Below, piece after piece: positions 45,668 through 57,310 of a stretch of DNA of 64,000 nt. Source of the stretch: Dipteronia dyeriana. Lineage: Eukaryota > Streptophyta > Magnoliopsida > Sapindales > Sapindaceae. The stretch spans positions 39,988,360 to 40,052,359 of the forward strand of contig CM065295.1 of the NCBI GenBank assembly GCA_032871835.1. Reading direction: 5' to 3'. Both the position numbers and the translations under genes were made by a program. Under the pieces are notes generated by a model. That model did no database searches, was not told where the DNA came from, and saw only the letters and a program-made list of their open reading frames with translations. Every line of letters begins with the position of its first letter. Position 1 is the stretch's first letter.

Positions 45668-47148
45668 TGCTTGTGTGTGGTTATGAGTGGCTTTATAAGC
45701 AAAACTATATTGTATATCTATTTCTTTGAGAGCTACTCATGTTAGAAGTAATGATCTTGATAAAATAGCTTTTATTGCTTCTAGATCATGCACTTAAGTC
45801 TTTGTAAATTGTTTTTAAAAGTACACAAATGCTTCTCTTATATGTTTAAGTTTGAGTAATTGAGTTTGAAAGCATGTAGATAATGGATGCATCTTGAAGT
45901 TCATTGTCTCGTACATGATAGATGACCTATGATTAGTATCCATTTTGCTTCGGTATCTACATACAACTCAACGAGCACCTTCATGGAAATGGCTACACAC
46001 CTTGGTTGTGAAGCCGCCCAATGTAGGAAAGGGCTACACCATTGTGATGAGTGAAAACCGTCATGAAGAGTATATGTTTATGTATGAAAAATCAAAGAAG
46101 TGTTGAAAAAGAAACATTTAAAAATCTTTGATTCAAAGCCTAAAAAGAAATTGAGGAAGGCTTAAAATGGAGTATAGTTGAAAATTGTGATTGCTCGGGT
46201 TGAAAAACAAAAATGGAATGACGAGCCACATGCACACACACACACACACATGTTGAAATCTATTTTCTTTAAAGTAAAAATCCGGATGATAATTGGTTTG
46301 ACCTTGATTGGAAAAGCTTTAGATGGATAGGTGTTGAAATAGTTTGCATGTTGATATCACAATCACTCCTTTTTATATATGCTTGAAGCATTTTTCACAC
46401 ACACACATTTTTGCTTAATGTGCTTGATTCATTAGCAATGAGAGATTATCTTTGAGAGAATAATGAAAATCTATGATTCTGTTATTAATTTTGAAAAATA
46501 ATGGTTTACTATCTTTTATTGTTTGAAATGTGCGATTGTGTGATTCCCTTGTGAACAAGTTATCTTGCTTATTAATATGTGGACAATATGTTAAGGGGGA
46601 GCTTAGTTTGTTAAACTTAGTTCTCTATACAACTTGTTTGCTCACTATCTCATGATTTTATTATGCATCCCTTATTGCCTTGTAGGTATTTTCAATTGGC
46701 ATTTATCTCTCTCTCTAGGTTATGTAATATGTTTTTGTCTATTCCTTGCCAAAAGGGGGGAGAAAGTGTTTCCCTCACCATGTTACTTACTTTTGATGTA
46801 AAGGGGAGACAATCCATTAAGGGGGAGAAATTTTGGCTTTGTGGGAAAAAGTAAGGGGGAGAAAAATTTGTGTTTGCATGAGATAAGAAAAGTTAAGGGA
46901 TCTTTTGTTTTTGTTTGTATATTGTTTGTTTATCTCACCTATCTTCTTTGTAGAAGATTTCTTTTGGTTGTTCTTGTCTCACATGTGCTTTGAATTTGTA
47001 AAGATATTCTTGAAGACTCATAAAGACATTTTAGTCTAGGAATATCTCTTTGTAATGTGAGGATGTGAGAATACAATCAACATTGATTATGAGTGATCAT
47101 TGTATGGTAAGGTAGAGGTTTTGTTATGGAATAGCCAAAGGAGGAGAT
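45668..47148 (+). other. Element F post-pol untranslated region and polypurine tract
   Basis: No coding frame. 45740-46600 is similar to A (1100-2010). The extra ORF that A carries next is missing here, and A-like sequence resumes near 46735 with CAAAAGGGGGGAGAAAG. A (CA)n run lies near 46231-46250. The polypurine tract AAAGGAGGAGAT lies at 47137-47148. Confidence 0.7.
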
Positions 47149-49370
47149 TGTTAGGTCTTAGATTTGTGTTGGCTTGATTCCATAACAAAACTTCATTTCT
47201 TTGTAATGCTTAGTTGCTTAAGTGGTTTGTGATGATAAGAGCTTCAAGGAAGAAAAGCAACTTCTCATGATGCAAAGTTTGTAGGATTGGTACTATTCTT
47301 GGATGCTAAGGTATCGAGATCCTTCTTCGTCTTGCAAGGCGTAAGCGCGCACACACACAATTCATTCATATGTGTCCCTACTTAGTTGTGCATCATTATA
47401 AGTGCACAAACACACACAATTCATACATTTTTTTCCCTGCATCGTAGTGCATCATTTGGTATAACATTTTCACACACTTGAAGTTGAATGCTCATGCATT
47501 GGTATGAAAGTAACATGTTTTGGAAAATGCGTGATTGGAGACTATCTCTATGTAGTTTGCATTCTTGTGTGAAATGTGTTTGTTTGTTTATATGTTTGTA
47601 TAACATGGATCTTGAACTTGATTTTAGTCTTAGATTGTTCTTGATTGAGTTCCGGTCATTTCGGTTACTCATACTATTGATTTCGAGTTCTAAGTCAAAA
47701 GATACTACACTTTCAACTCATGTTACATACATTGTCTTCGTCTTCGTATATCGAGTCAAATTATTATTTTTTGGGTTGAGTATCTTATATTTCCATGTCC
47801 ATGAGGGAGTCTCGGTTCATAATCTTCAAACGTATTTGAATTCGGAGTTCGAAGGCCAAAGAACGGTCAAAGAACGCAAGAGGAGCGCAATGTGTGAGGT
47901 GCGATGGCCCAAAGCCATCACCATGCACCATCCCGAGATGGCGCGTGGCCATCTCGGCCCCAAGAGCGCTCTGCCCCGAGATGCCCACGTGCCTTCTCGG
48001 GGAGACACTATATAAAGGGGGCAAATTGGTCTTTTGGCTTTTCTCTCTTTAAAACCTCTCCTTCCCTCTCATTTATTACAAGTTGAGAAATTGAAATTGA
48101 AGAACAAGTGCAGAAAATTTTCTCTCAACATTATTTATTTTTGTTTTTGTGATAACTTCTTCATTTCTACTCCGAATCACTTGATTCAAAAACCGATTTC
48201 AAGTGTCTTGAAGATTTCTACAAACTCCAAGCATTTAAAGAACCAAATGATGTCTACATGGTTCGTTGTGATCTCATCTTCAGTTCGTGGTTTGCATCCT
48301 TGTTGGTAAAATCTTCTTCTTAGTTTTCTTCTTAAATCTTCTTATTGATTGATGTTATTTGATTAAGAATCATGACTATGATGATTTTGATATCATTTTT
48401 TGGTTTGTTGATTTGATTTTCAAGTTTAGCTAGTTTTGTGATATATTGAATTATTTATGCTAAACTTGATAAACATGAAATTGTTTCTAGAAATCCTTTG
48501 TTCTTATGCTTGATTGATTGTTTCTAGATTTAATTTAATTTTCTAAGAACTAGGTTTTGATTCAATTGATGTCTATATCTTCATATATATGTTCTTAGTT
48601 GATAACATGCTTAGGTTGTCTAGATGCATTTGTGATTGTTCTTTGAAAGCATACTCTAGCTATCTATTTGCATGTCCATAGAATTTGTTGATCATCATTT
48701 TCTATGTTGAGTGCTTGTTTGCATTTTGCATTCATGATCACTTAGATGCCTTGTGAAGAGGTGGAAAGTCTCATATCTTAGAGTGATTCTTTGATTTGAG
48801 CATTTGTAAGTCTTAGCTAGAGTCTGGAGGACTTGGATAGCTAAGCAAGTGGAAGTCTCGACAAGAGGTGTGATACCTCGGATTGTTGAGCAAGTAAGTC
48901 TCGACAAGAGCTGTGAGACTTTGGATTGTTGAGCAAGAAAGTCTTGACTAGAGTCGGGATGACTCGGATAGTTGTGCAAGAAGTCTTGCCTAGGGTCGGG
49001 AGGATCCGGATAGGTGAGCAAGGAATCTTCCTAGAGATAGGGGGTCTTGGATAGGAAGTCGGCTTTGTAGATCACTAGGTTCAAGGATAGAGTGAGAGTG
49101 ATAGCTTGCAGAGCATGTGTGATTGCTTGAGTGTGCAACTCTATTTGAACTAGTGGATTTGCTTTTGCCGGTGGTTGTGGTATCAACCAGTGGATGTTTC
49201 CTCTTTGAAGGTTTTACCACGTAAATATTGTGTGTCATTGTTTGCAATTTTTATTAAACATTGTTTGAATTGCATTGTTTTTAAAAGAAGATAAAAATTG
49301 GAGCATATACCTATTCACCCCCCCCCCCCCTCTAGATATATATAACACTATAAAGATAAAGGGAATTTCA
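47149..49370 (+). repeat. 3' LTR of element F (2222 bp)
   Basis: TGTTAGG start, ATTTCA end. It contains the hairpin block at 47932-48000, the TATA box TATATAAAGG at 48009-48018, the 42-bp minisatellite at 48755-49040 and a 13-base C-tract. Confidence 0.92.
48009..48018 (+). promoter_or_regulatory. TATA box of the F 3' LTR
   Basis: TATATAAAGG lies 9 bases after the hairpin block, as expected for the U3/R promoter of the LTR. Confidence 0.7.
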
Positions 49371-49375
49371 ATGAT

Positions 49376-50247
49376 ATTTGCTATGAAAGATCTTTGTAAA
49401 TTACACTATTTTCTTGGTTTTGAGGTTAATTTCACTACATTTATACTTAACACAAACCAAATATGCATTTGATCTCAGTTGTCGTGCAAAAATGGAAGAT
49501 TCCAAACCATATCCTTCTCTAGCACTCAACGGTAAGAAGATGGACATTGATGATGGTGATCCACTTCCAGATCCTATAGAATATAGAAGTGTTGTTGAAG
49601 CTCTACAGTACCTAACATTAACTAGACCAGATTTATCGTTCTCAGTCAACCAAGTGTGCCAGTTTATGCATCGACCTACCACCACACATTGGACTATTGT
49701 CAAACGCATTTTACGCTATGTTAAAGGTACGTTTGATCATGGTTTATTTTTTCAGCCCGGTTCCTTACATCTTGAAGCTTATTGTGATGCAGATTATACT
49801 GGTAGTCTAATTGATCGATGCTCTAACGGTGGTTTTTGTACTTATCTTGGATATAATCCGATTTTTTAGAGCGCTAAGAAGCAGTCAACGATCTCTAGAT
49901 CGAACACACAATCCGAATATCATTAACTTGCCCACAATGCAGCTAAAATATCATGGTTCCAATCTCTCTTCCAAGATCTTCACATGTATCTTTTCACTCC
50001 TCGAATTTGGTTTGATAACATTAATTATATTTCCTTTGCATTGAATATGGTATTTCATGCCAGAACAAAACAGATAGAGGTTGATTATCATTATGTTTGA
50101 GAGAAGGTTGTTCGTAACGAACTTAATACTAACTACATTCGTACAAAAGAGCATATTGCCGATATATTCAACAAAGGATTATCAAGTGCTCGCTTTCAGA
50201 CGTTAAAAGCCAAGTTAATGGTCCAACAACGACCCATGAGCTTGTAG
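49376..50247 (+). pseudogene. Element B reverse transcriptase end and RNase H
   Basis: Continues RT after F with FAMKDLCKLHYFLGFEV, a frameshift near 49450, then IEYRSVVEALQYLTLTRPDL and FSVNQVCQFMHRPTTTHW. RNase H follows: LEAYCDADYTGSLIDRCSNG, KKQSTISRSNTQSEY, IWFDNINYISFALN and KEHIADIFNKGLSSARF. It ends RPMSL and TAG at 50245-50247. A stop sits at 49867 (GYNPIF, Trp region) and others follow, including near 50098. Confidence 0.88.
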
Positions 50248-50250
50248 GGG

Positions 50251-50556
50251 TGTATTAGACAAGATTCAGAATTGCCAAATCACTCATCTCTATGAGTTGA
50301 CCATAATCCTTTGATCTAGACCATAATCCCTTAATCCATGCCAACATGCTTGCTTGATTGAATTTTGTTTATACTGTCAAGATCCTTGGGTTTATATTTG
50401 GCATAATATTTGTACATTTAGCTTAAATCATTGTTGTATATGTTTGGATTAAAATCCCTTGGTCATTGCTTTGTAAATATGTATATAAAGGAATGAAATA
50501 TTATTTCTAACTCTGGAATTGAGTTAGAATATTTAGCCTTTCAATTGTTTGTTTTA
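50251..50556 (+). repeat. 3' LTR of element B (306 bp)
   Basis: Starts TGTATTAGAC right after the short purine tract GTAGGGG and the pol stop, and ends near TTTGTTTTA. Its last 183 bases match 6356-6538. The exact right end is uncertain by a few bases. Confidence 0.8.
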
Positions 50557-50742
50557 ATAATTATCTTCTATTATAGGAGTAAATATCTGGACCGCATTAT
50601 TTGATCCTGATATCTGGACTTGTTAATTCTTTGACCCAGCAGTGACCTAAGTCTAATATAAAGTCCAATTCATACTCGAGTTTTGTGTCAGGTTTGTTTT
50701 GTATTATATCAACATATCATGTTACCCCTGATTAGGGATGGG
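50557..50742. other. Unassigned flank right of element B
   Basis: AT-rich, no coding frame or repeat recognised. It should be the sequence B inserted into. Confidence 0.4.
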
Positions 50743-51340
50743 CATTTCTCCCATAGGGCCCCACCCCCATTTATGGGAAAATTTTACCTCCAAATGGGGT
50801 TTGGAGGTGGTGCTGGGGCCCAAAATCTAAATGGGGTTGGGGATGGGGGAACCTACCCCCACCTCTATTCCCTCATTCCTCTATTTCCTTTAATGGGGGT
50901 ATGGGTAGGGGTGTGGCCCCATTTCCCTATTTTTCCATATATATTTATATATTTTTACTTTTATTTCTTTATAAATAATAACTTTTACCTTATTACTCAT
51001 TTACTTTCTATCAATTTCCTACATTTTCTCTTATTTATTTATGTGTAAAACTATATTACTATAGTTATTTGTATTATTTTTTGATTAAATTAAATCAATT
51101 ATATATTTTAGATTATTTATTGAATTGGATATCGAAACAGTGTGAATCGAACAATTCGAATGACCAAATTTTAAATCTCGAATTGAAAAATATTAAGATT
51201 GAAAATGAGGAAAATGGGGGAAATGCGGGACTGGGGTGAGGACAGGGGAACCTTTACCCAAACACCCCCACCCTTACCTCTCCCAAATGGGGTTTGGGGA
51301 CGAGGGCGGGGGTGGGGGGACCCTCCCCTGCCCCAATGAT
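50743..51340. mobile_element. Probable hAT-type MITE with G/C-rich ends
   Basis: Starts near TTAGGGATGGGCA, a common beginning of plant hAT MITEs. Both ends consist of runs such as CCCCATTT, GGGGTTTGG and CCCCACC around an AT-rich middle (50940-51200). The right end is decayed, and I could not define a clean inverted terminus or target duplication. It separates B from a gypsy remnant. Confidence 0.45.
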
Positions 51341-52190
51341 GATGAGAATTAAGAAGCATCACCAAAGGATCCATTGCATATTCCAATTGGACCAATTACA
51401 AAGAGGCAAGAGGATCAAAGAAACATTTAATGGAAGCTGATTCTAAGTTGCTAAAGTCCAAATTTGGCCCATATGAAGACCAAATCTGGGTTGAACTTTG
51501 TGGGCCTCTATAAAGAGCATCTAAGGTCAGATCGTCTATTATAATATGTTTTCGAAAAGCTTAAGACGAACCCTACAGATGCTATGAAGACTCCGTAATT
51601 CAGCGATCTATCTTGTTGCACAAAGACTTGAGCTGAGTAGTCCGAATTTCAACATATTTCCTATATTTTGGGCGACGTACGGTTAGAGAAGAATCCAATT
51701 TCAGCATGTTTCCTATTTTAGCATATTCCATATTTTATTTCTCAAATAAAGAGTTGATTTGTTTCTAAAATAAATGGTTGATTTATTTCCCAAATTCAAC
51801 TATCCAAATAAGGGACAAATCAACTAGTTGCTAGTTTTTAGTATTTAGTTATTTCCTAAATTTGTTTGCATTTATTTTCCTGATTGTAAGGCATTAATTG
51901 TCGAATATTTATTCCCTTTTTAGGACTTAGATATTTTAGTTTAAAGGGACCAATTGATGTAATTTAAAGACTAGACTTGAATTGAAATATAATTTTAGAG
52001 AACGTTTTCTCTTGGTTCTTCATTGAAATATGAACTTATCAAGATTCTACATTGTGGCGATCAAACCTTGACTTATCACTCATCTTCTTTCTTTTTCTTG
52101 AGTGTGGCGTCTACAACCTTCTTGATACCGTTGGTTCTTATCTCTATATAGATAACGGGTCGCTGTCCTTTTTTTTTTCTTTGTTTATAA
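51341..52190 (+). mobile_element. Remnant of a gypsy-type element 3' end
   Basis: Near 51381-51425 the frame IPIGPITKRQEDQR resembles the G-P-I/M-T-R-A-R polyprotein end of plant chromovirus gypsy elements. It is followed by non-coding sequence with ATTTCCTAAATT-type runs and phrases such as TTGTGGCGATC and ATAACGGGTCG that recall gypsy LTR ends. No second LTR is in the window. Weak call. Confidence 0.35.
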
Positions 52191-52544
52191 ACTTGAATTA
52201 GAAAACGATCATTGCTACCATATATTGGTTCCGGGTCTCACTGCTTTTGGTGAAGTTCATATCAAAAAGACCTCCACACTCATCCTTACCTCTGATTTTG
52301 GCCCAAGGAACCCGAATGTTCTACCTATAAACAATGATTTTTTTTCTTTTAACTCACAGACAATGATTCGTAGGCCACTTCCATTTCCTAAAATTGTTCT
52401 ACATTTTAAGAAAAGGTTTTGTGAAAGAATTACTTTCTTTATAGTCAAATGAACAAGTAAATATTTGCCCATCATACCATATAAAGTTATAAACTTTTTC
52501 TCACGGGTCAAGTTTGGTGATATTCAAGTAAATTTTTTAAGAGT
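52191..52544. other. No feature recognised
   Basis: AT-rich. A minus-strand frame of 84 codons (52257-52511) has no family resemblance I know and is probably chance. Confidence 0.3.
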
Positions 52545-55240
52545 GATGGTATTTGTACCCCCCAAAAACTGTATGTACGTCTTAAGTTAGTATGTTTTTA
52601 AAAAGAGACAGTGATATCTAAAGCCACTGATTTTGTGAGGAAGTCCCTAAATGGCCATTAATTTTTCAAAATGGCTCAAATTAGCAATATAATGGAAAGA
52701 ATGTATCAATTGTTGTTACTTTGCCCATTAATTATTTGGGGTCAGTTTGCTTATGTTATAACCTGATAGAATATGGGTCAAAAATTAGTAAAACATGTTT
52801 TGCACCGGTTTTTTAACTAATTTTTAACAGGTTTTAAATTGGTTTTTTTACCCATATTATATATATATATATATTATCATGATTACTTTATAAAATAGGA
52901 AATATTACCTATAAAATTCTTATAATGAAATCATTGCTATATATATATATAATTAAATAATACATTAATCATGAAGTAAAATTGATGTCACCCCAAATTA
53001 GTCAAGAAATTGATCAGGGAATAATAATAAGTTTAATGTCACCCATAAACAGGAAATATTACACATAAAAAAATAAATTAATCAAATCATTAAATCGTAT
53101 TTTAGTCCTTGTAGTTTGTTTTAATCTGCGTTTAGTCCACGGTTTTTTGGAATTGTAACTTTTAGTCCATCATTATTCTAACAATAGGGATTGTAGTCCT
53201 TGTCGTCCAATTCTGTTAGGGTTCCGTTAAGTCAACGATGGTCAACGAGGATAAAAATGCAAAATTACATCAGATCTTCTAGAATCTTATATAAACAAAG
53301 GGTTTAATAGTAATTTAAAACTAAATAATTATTATTATTATAAAAAAAATTAAAAAAATTATTAAAAATTCTACTATTAAAATTAAAATTAATTTATTTA
53401 TTTCATTTAAAATTAATTAATTAAGATTCTACCCCAACCATCCAAATTCTATTATTAAAATTTAATTCAATATATATTAAATGAAAAGTATATTAAAAAC
53501 AAAAACAAAAAAAAAATGGATATCTAGAAAAAATCTGGAAAAATTGAAATTCCAAATTTTGTTCTTTCCCTTCTCGGATTTTTTTTCCTTCAACCCACAA
53601 CAAAATAAAACTTCGTATTTTCATCACCCCCTCCATCAATGGATTCACAAAATAAATAAAACAAAATAACCAGAAAAAAATCCAAATCCTTTTCTTCTAG
53701 AAACACGTTTTTCATCATCGCCACCAAATCAACACCGTCGCAGCCACCAAATCAACACCGCTGCTGCCACCAAACCCACACCATTGCCACCAATCCCAGA
53801 TCGACAACCAAATTGACCACCAAATCAACAACCAAATCCTTCAAACCCACACCATTGCTACCTCCAAACCCATACCACCGCTACCGCCTCCAAATCCACA
53901 TCCAAATCCAAATTTTTTCTTCTGGATCCACACATCTTCTTCATCAATCCTACTCCATCAATGGATCCACACAAAAAATGAAGCGGATCTGCTCCATTAA
54001 TGGACCGGGTCGATCAATATACTCATCCATTGATGGACCATGTCGCTCCACCGGATCTCTTCCTTCAGAATCGAGAATATCGCCTCTATCCATATGTAAT
54101 TAAAATTCAATCACCACCACCCAAATTCTATTATTGAAAATTCATAACTAACACACCACCATCAAACTTTATCACCAAACCCTTGCCGCCCTTCATCACA
54201 TTCAACCACCACCACCACCATTTCAATCCACACGCACATCAGAAGAAAGGAAAAGAGAGAAAGTCACGGCTAGGGGTGGTCACGACGAGAAAGAGAAGAG
54301 GGTTCACAACAGCTGCATCGACGTCGCTACACGATGGTGGTCGAGCTCTTGTTTTTGGCTAAGATTAATAGATGCTTTGATGATGGGGTTTGATGGTGTT
54401 CATCGATGAAGATGTTGAAAGGAAAGATATTTGATGATAGGGTTTGATGATGTTGAATCGGTGAGAGGAGAGAAAGAGATTTGAAAATGAAAAATGTGTT
54501 ATGTTTGGTGAAGAAGATGATGATTTAGTTTTTTTTTTTAAAAAAATTGATGATGATTTAGTTTTTGGTCTGGTGTTAGGTTTGATGATGATTTAGGTTT
54601 GGCATGGATTTTTGTTTTGTTTTGTTTTGTTTTTTTGTTTTTAGTTTTAATTTAATTAATATTACTTTTTTATTTTTTTTATTTTACTATTACTTTTTAA
54701 TTATTTTTAATGGTTAAGGGTAAAATGGTCATCTCAATATGGTCAGCACCCATCATGGGCATTAAGGTCATTTCACACGTCTGACATGCCAAACAGTATA
54801 CTTTTGACGTATTCTGTTACAGAAAGACTAAAAGTTACAATTTAAAAAAACTGTGAACTAAACGCAGATTAAGGTAAACTATATGGACTAAAATACGATT
54901 TACCCTTAATTTTAATATAAAATCAAATAATCAAAATAGATATAATATTGCATGTAAAAAAAAATTACGGGTGTCATGTGACAGATAACGGTTACTTTCT
55001 ATTAGATTTTAACTTAATTTGGCTACCAATGAATAATTTTTTATTAAAATGGTGATTTCGAAACAATGTTTTTTCAAAATGATGATTTTGAAACAATTTA
55101 AATAGTCAATGGCCTTTTTGGGACTCCACCCACCAATTAATAGTGTCTAGAGTTATTTTCGCTTTTAAAAATCTAATAATACCCTTTAGTAAAATTATCA
55201 ATAAGACTAAACTATTTGTAAGTACACCCATAAATAATTA
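52545..55240. mobile_element. Element N: decayed inverted-repeat DNA element, interrupted by L1
   Basis: The left part near 52600-52690 (TTTTTAAAAAGAGACAG and AGTCCCTAAATGGCCATT) resembles the reverse complement of the right part near 55100-55190 (AGTCCCAAAAAGGCCATT and TTTTTAAAAGCGAAAATAAC). The repeats seem about 130 bases long but are imperfect, and the ends and target duplication are not resolved. No transposase is visible, so it would be non-autonomous. Confidence 0.4.
53089..54907. mobile_element. L1: Mutator-like non-autonomous element, older copy
   Basis: Long terminal inverted repeats: TAAATCGTATTTTAGTCC at left and GGACTAAAATACGATTTA at right, extending inward with GCGTTTAGTCCACGG-type and CTAAACGCAGATTA-type phrases plus TCTGTTAGGGTTCCGTTA. 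Its ends are the same family as L2. The middle holds Thr/Pro/His-coding ACC and CCA repeats (53700-54240) and no recognisable gene. The target duplication is not clear, and the first bases of the left end have mutated. Confidence 0.7.
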
Positions 55241-55639
55241 TTAATTAGTTTCTAATTTTAATATTTCATGAAAAAAAAGTTTCATTTGAATGATTTGATT
55301 TTGATATTAATATATATCATTAAAAATTCTTTCCATTTTTTAAAACCCTATATTCTATTTTAAAATATAATTTTAAATATATTTCCAATTTCTTTTAAGG
55401 AATAAAAATTTATTACTAGATAATGAAACAAAATTCCAAAGTTCATTGTAAAAAAACAAGTTTAAAATTATTTTTATTAGAAGAACAAAATCATTTTAAT
55501 CGTTTTCTCTATAATATTAGTATTTCTTTTTTCTTAATTTCATTAAACAATTTTCTACTTTCAAATCAATTGGTACATCACATAAATCATGCATCCCTAC
55601 AATTTTTATAAACGGAAAATGGATATTCAACCCAAAAAC
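55241..55639. other. AT-rich stretch without recognised feature
   Basis: Long A and T runs. No coding frame or repeat match to other parts of the window. Confidence 0.4.
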
Positions 55640-55924
55640 CTCAATTTGGAGTGATTTTTATTAAAGGAGAGAATCTCTATTTAATAGATTTAAAAGAAAT
55701 TCAAAAAGAGAGAAATCAAAATATAGGAATCAAGGAAGATTATCAAAGTCAAAAAGTGAGAAATCACGCCTTAGAAATATATTTCTTGATTATAGGAGGA
55801 TTATATGTAACTGTAACTTTTTGATTTGTATATAAACTTGTATAGACAAGTTATGGAATTTATTGAGCAATATTCAATAATATTCACCCTATTTAAAATT
55901 ATCAAAGGCTTTATTTTATTTTCA
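55640..55924 (+). repeat. 5' LTR of element K
   Basis: Ends TTTTCA at 55924 directly before TGGTATCATT (55925-55934), a degenerate initiator-tRNA primer site. A TATAAA box lies at 55831-55836. The left end is an estimate, because the second LTR is outside the window. Confidence 0.55.
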
Positions 55925-55958
55925 TGGTATCATTCTTCTGTTTTCCTTTTTATCAGCA

Positions 55959-56890
55959 ATGAATTCTTCAACTACCCCTACTACTGTCAAATATCCTTAC
56001 CCGTCTACTCTCAATATAGGGAATTTTATTTCCCTTAAACTTTCTCAAAGTAATCATATGCTATGGAAGACACAAATCAGTGGTCTGATTGAGAGCCAAG
56101 ACATGAAGGGATTCCTAGATGGGAATTACCCTAAGCCTGATGAGTTCATCACCGAAACATCTACAGAATCAGAAGGATCTGTAGCAAAATAGGTGGTGAA
56201 CCCAGAATATATCTCATGGAGGTGATTTGATAGACTCCTTCGTGGTTGGATTGTTGGAACGTTATCAGAAGAGGTTTTGAGACTTACAGTTGGGCTTGAA
56301 ACATCAGCAGGTGTTTAGAGATCTCTTGCTGAATACTTTGCCAGAAGCACTGTAGACATATAATTCTTTCTTATGCAAAAAATCCATCTGCATAATAAAA
56401 AGAATTTCAAGACTATCAACGATTACATCAAAGCTTTTAAGGAGATTTACGATGAGCTTGGAGCACTAGACAGACAATTGGAAGAATGATAGAAAGTCTT
56501 TGGATTACTCAAAGGCTTAGGCAACAGTTACAAATATTTTATTACATCTATGATGAAACCTCCTTTTCCCACATATAATGTTGTTATCTCTTTACTCCGA
56601 AGTCATGAAAATATGAAAACTCTTCATAGTGAAACTATTGCTACTAACGAACCTTCAGCATTTGTTGCTCAAACTAAGAATAGTGGCAAGCATTACAAAA
56701 ATCATAAGCAGGAAGGACAAAATTTCTTAATTCTAAAGGGAGAGGATTTTCATTGACGGGACCTAAATCTTCAGGTTCACAACAAGCAAACAAGAAAAAT
56801 CCAAATGAGAAAAGTGATGACATGAATTATCAAACATGTGGAAAACATCGCTACACTGCTCGTAATTGTGGGCATCGATTCAATTAAGGC
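55959..56890 (+). pseudogene. Element K gag
   Basis: ATG at 55959. FISLKLSQSNHMLWKTQISG and MKGFLDGNYPKP begin the copia gag domain. After a stop at 56190 the domain continues in pieces: TINDYIKAFKEIYDELGALD, VFGLLKGLGNSYKYFITSMM, KPPFPTYNVVISLLRSHENM and SAFVAQTKNSG. A zinc knuckle remnant, CGKHRYTARNC (first Cys of the usual C-x2-C present as YQTCGK), lies at about 56832-56870. Confidence 0.82.
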
Positions 56891-56926
56891 TATCAACCAG
56901 AAGACGCAGCACAAGCCCTTGCTACC

Positions 56927-57310
56927 ATGTCAATTTCAGACAGTCAAAATGAATGGTGGTTTCCTAATACTGGAGCAACTCAACACATGATTTCTGATAA
57001 TGGTAAGTTAATTGATTGCAAACCATATTTCGGTTCAGATAAAATTATGGTAGGGAATGGACAAAAACTGAATATCACACACACTGGTAACACCATTTTA
57101 CATGCTAGAAAAAATGTTGTCAAATTAGAAAATGTTTTTGTTGTTTTTGACATTAAAGAGAATCTGATCTCTGTGAGTCAGTTAACTTCTGATTTACCAT
57201 ATTTATTTGAATTTGCCGGAAATGGATTTGTGATAAAGAACAGGGAAACTGACATGGTGATAGCAAAAGGAAATAGAAATGGTGGTCTTTATAGCTTGGA
57301 ACAAAATTAG
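56927..57310 (+). pseudogene. Element K protease
   Basis: NEWWFPNTGATQHMISD gives the copia protease site, but the catalytic Asp of D-T-G is Asn (AAT at 56966-56968). IMVGNGQKLNI, LENVFVVFDIKENLISVSQL and GGLYSLEQN follow normally. It ends at a TAG at 57308-57310. Confidence 0.82.

Larger units (their letters stand above)
36531..49370 (+). mobile_element. Element F: Ty1/copia retrotransposon inserted in B's RT
   Basis: LTRs start TGTTAGG (36531, 47149) and end TTTTA or TTTCA. The flanking 5 bases are AAGAT and ATGAT, a target duplication with one mismatch. The internal region of 5.6 kb carries gag, protease, integrase, RT and RNase H in copia order. The long LTRs of about 2.2 kb, the WYLDSGCS protease and the C-rich LTR end suggest the SIRE/Maximus-like branch. 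Deletions have removed the gag N-terminus, part of RNase H and the extra 3' ORF seen in A. Solo LTR G sits in its 5' LTR. Confidence 0.87.
6356..50556 (+). mobile_element. Element B: old Ty1/copia retrotransposon, host of the nested insertions
   Basis: B consists of 6356-7868, 19980-20535, 22164-22639, 35546-36530 and 49376-50556, about 4.7 kb in total, a normal copia length. The order gag, protease, integrase, RT, RNase H is that of Ty1/copia. Each junction is explained by an inserted element with target duplications, and the reading order continues across them, for example FIKDT before C and KTGKTLFQ after it. The 5' LTR lacks its first 122 bases because element A landed in it. Gag and protease stay in a single frame interrupted by stops. 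Later parts carry frameshifts and stops, so B is dead. Confidence 0.85.

Noticed and set aside
52257..52511. Minus-strand frame of 84 codons as a host gene fragment
   Set aside because: No recognisable motif and no splice or promoter support, in a transposon-rich stretch.
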